A DNA stretch of 21,061 bases from JBQCEE01 sp051960575. Lineage in GTDB: Bacteria; Actinomycetota; Actinomycetes; Mycobacteriales; Jatrophihabitantaceae. Positions within the stretch are counted from its first letter, which is position 1; each line of letters begins with the position of its first letter. The DNA is taken from contig NZ_JBQCEE010000270.1 of assembly GCF_051960575.1 (NCBI RefSeq), positions 1-21,061 of the forward strand, in the 5' to 3' direction. The notes under the pieces are model-generated. The model saw only the letters and a program-made list of their open reading frames with translations. It did not search any database and had not been told where the DNA came from. A program made the position numbers and the translations under genes. Shown in pieces: positions 20,029 to 21,061 of the stretch.

Positions 20029-21061
20029 GTGGACCCGATGACGGTCGGCCGGACCGATCCGGGGCGTATCCGCAACTTCTGCATCATCGCCCACATCGAC
20101 CACGGCAAGTCGACGCTGGCCGACCGCATGCTGCAGCTGACCGGCGTCGTCGACGCCCGGTCGATGCGCGCCCAGTACCTCGACCGCATGGACATCGAGC
20201 GCGAGCGCGGCATCACGATCAAGGCGCAGAACGTCCGCATGCCGTGGACGAGCCGCGAGACCGGTGTCGAGCACGTGCTGCACATGATCGACACCCCCGG
20301 CCACGTCGACTTCACCTACGAGGTCTCGCGGTCGCTCGCGGCGTGCGAGGGCGCGGTGCTGCTCGTCGACGCGGCGCAGGGCATCGAGGCGCAGACGCTC
20401 GCGAATCTCTACCTCGCGCTCGAGAACGACCTGCAGATCATCCCGGTGCTCAACAAGATCGACCTGCCGGCCGCGCAGCCCGACGTCTACGCCGCCGAGA
20501 TCGCGCACATCATCGGCTGCGACCCCGACGACGTGCTGCGGGTGAGCGCGAAGACCGGCCAGGGCGTCGAGGACCTGCTCGACGTGATCTGCCGCGACGT
20601 GCCGCCGCCGGTCGGTGCGGCCGACGCCGCCCCGCGCGCGATGATCTTCGACTCGGTGTACGACATCTACCGCGGCGTCATCACCTACATCCGCGTCATC
20701 GACGGGCACTTCACCCCGCGCGAGCGCATCAAGATGATGTCGACCGGCGCGACCCACGAACTGCTCGAGATCGGCGTGATCTCGCCCGAGCCGAAGCCGA
20801 CCGCCGGGCTCGGCGTCGGTGAGGTCGGCTACCTCATCACCGGCGTGAAGGACGTCCGCCAGAGCCGCGTCGGCGACACCGTCACCGACGCCGCGAAGCC
20901 GGCGCAGGAGAGCCTCGGCGGCTACCGCGACCCGAAGCCGATGGTCTACTCGGGCCTCTATCCGATCGACGGCTCCGACTACCCGGCGCTGCGCGACGCG
21001 CTCGACAAGCTCAAGCTCAACGACGCCGCGCTCAACTACGAGCCGGAGACGTCGGTCGCGC
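20029..21061 (+). CDS. lepA: Elongation factor 4 (LepA), N-terminal part
   Basis: The first 344 codons of EF4/LepA, a translational GTPase that acts on stalled or assembling ribosomes at the membrane or in the cytosol; the frame runs off the window end. The G motifs are intact: AHIDHGKST (G1, 21-29), RGITIK (G2), DTPGH (G3), NKID (G4) and SAK (G5). MRAQYLDRMDIERERGITIK is typical of LepA rather than EF-G or TypA. Domain II begins around IFDSVYDIYRGVITYIR. The N-terminus varies in the family, and four in-frame starts exist (GTG 20017, TTG 20026, GTG 20029, ATG 20038). I chose 20029 from the Shine-Dalgarno spacing without certainty. It lies divergently from the small acidic gene. Confidence 0.95.
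   Translation, partial: MDPMTVGRTDPGRIRNFCIIAHIDHGKSTLADRMLQLTGVVDARSMRAQYLDRMDIERERGITIKAQNVRMPWTSRETGVEHVLHMIDTPGHVDFTYEVSRSLAACEGAVLLVDAAQGIEAQTLANLYLALENDLQIIPVLNKIDLPAAQPDVYAAEIAHIIGCDPDDVLRVSAKTGQGVEDLLDVICRDVPPPVGAADAAPRAMIFDSVYDIYRGVITYIRVIDGHFTPRERIKMMSTGATHELLEIGVISPEPKPTAGLGVGEVGYLITGVKDVRQSRVGDTVTDAAKPAQESLGGYRDPKPMVYSGLYPIDGSDYPALRDALDKLKLNDAALNYEPETSVA

Noticed and set aside
1..21061. CRISPR arrays, insertion sequences, phage genes, tRNA or rRNA genes
   Set aside because: I saw no regularly spaced repeats, transposase or integrase motifs, terminal inverted repeats or tRNA-like cloverleaf sequences anywhere in the window.

Overview
The window is very GC-rich (roughly 70% or more by eye), with almost all codons ending in G or C and many GTG starts. 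The gene order matches an actinobacterial (class Actinomycetes) core chromosome: proA ... nadD-rsfS-gpgP, leuS, degV, comEA-comEC, holA, rpsT, lepA. Mycobacteria and streptomycetes share large parts of this order. I cannot name the genus. Nothing indicates a plasmid, phage or insertion sequence, and I found no tRNA, rRNA or CRISPR array.

Layout. 1-208 is the 3' end of proA. 212-5186 is an accessory block: an alpha/beta hydrolase (-), a PAPS-type sulfotransferase (+), a five-bladed-propeller glycosidase-like protein (-), and a 666-residue two-domain reductase resembling alcohol-forming fatty acyl-CoA reductases (+). 5197-6852 is the tightly packed nadD-rsfS-histidine phosphatase operon (NAD synthesis, ribosome silencing, probable glucosylphosphoglycerate phosphatase). 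6853-7142 is a structured leader ahead of leuS: a dyad, a -10 box, a 14-codon leaderless leader ORF and two adjacent strong hairpins. leuS and degV follow (7143-10875). comEA and comEC (DNA uptake) start at 10968 from an apparently leaderless promoter and overlap by 4 bp.

The comEC frame does not stop after its metallo-beta-lactamase domain. It stays open through an Arg/Ala-rich stretch into a signal-peptide-like segment and seven Cys-pair repeats, ending at 15823. Facing it is a 704-residue secreted YVGG-repeat propeller protein (-, 15854-17968). These two extracytoplasmic propeller modules separate comEC from holA. Then come holA (+), a perfect 13-bp bidirectional terminator, rpsT (-), a small unrecognised acidic protein (-) and the first part of lepA (+), cut by the window end.

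Regulatory theme. Many genes show a TANNNT-type -10 box exactly 6-7 nt before a start codon (hydrolase, glycosidase-like gene, nadD, leuS leader ORF, comEA; weaker for the reductase, holA and the small acidic gene). This suggests widespread leaderless transcription, and it fixes several start codons. The points most worth checking are the candidate ribosome-dependent attenuator before leuS and the stop-less comEC/secreted-repeat ORF.
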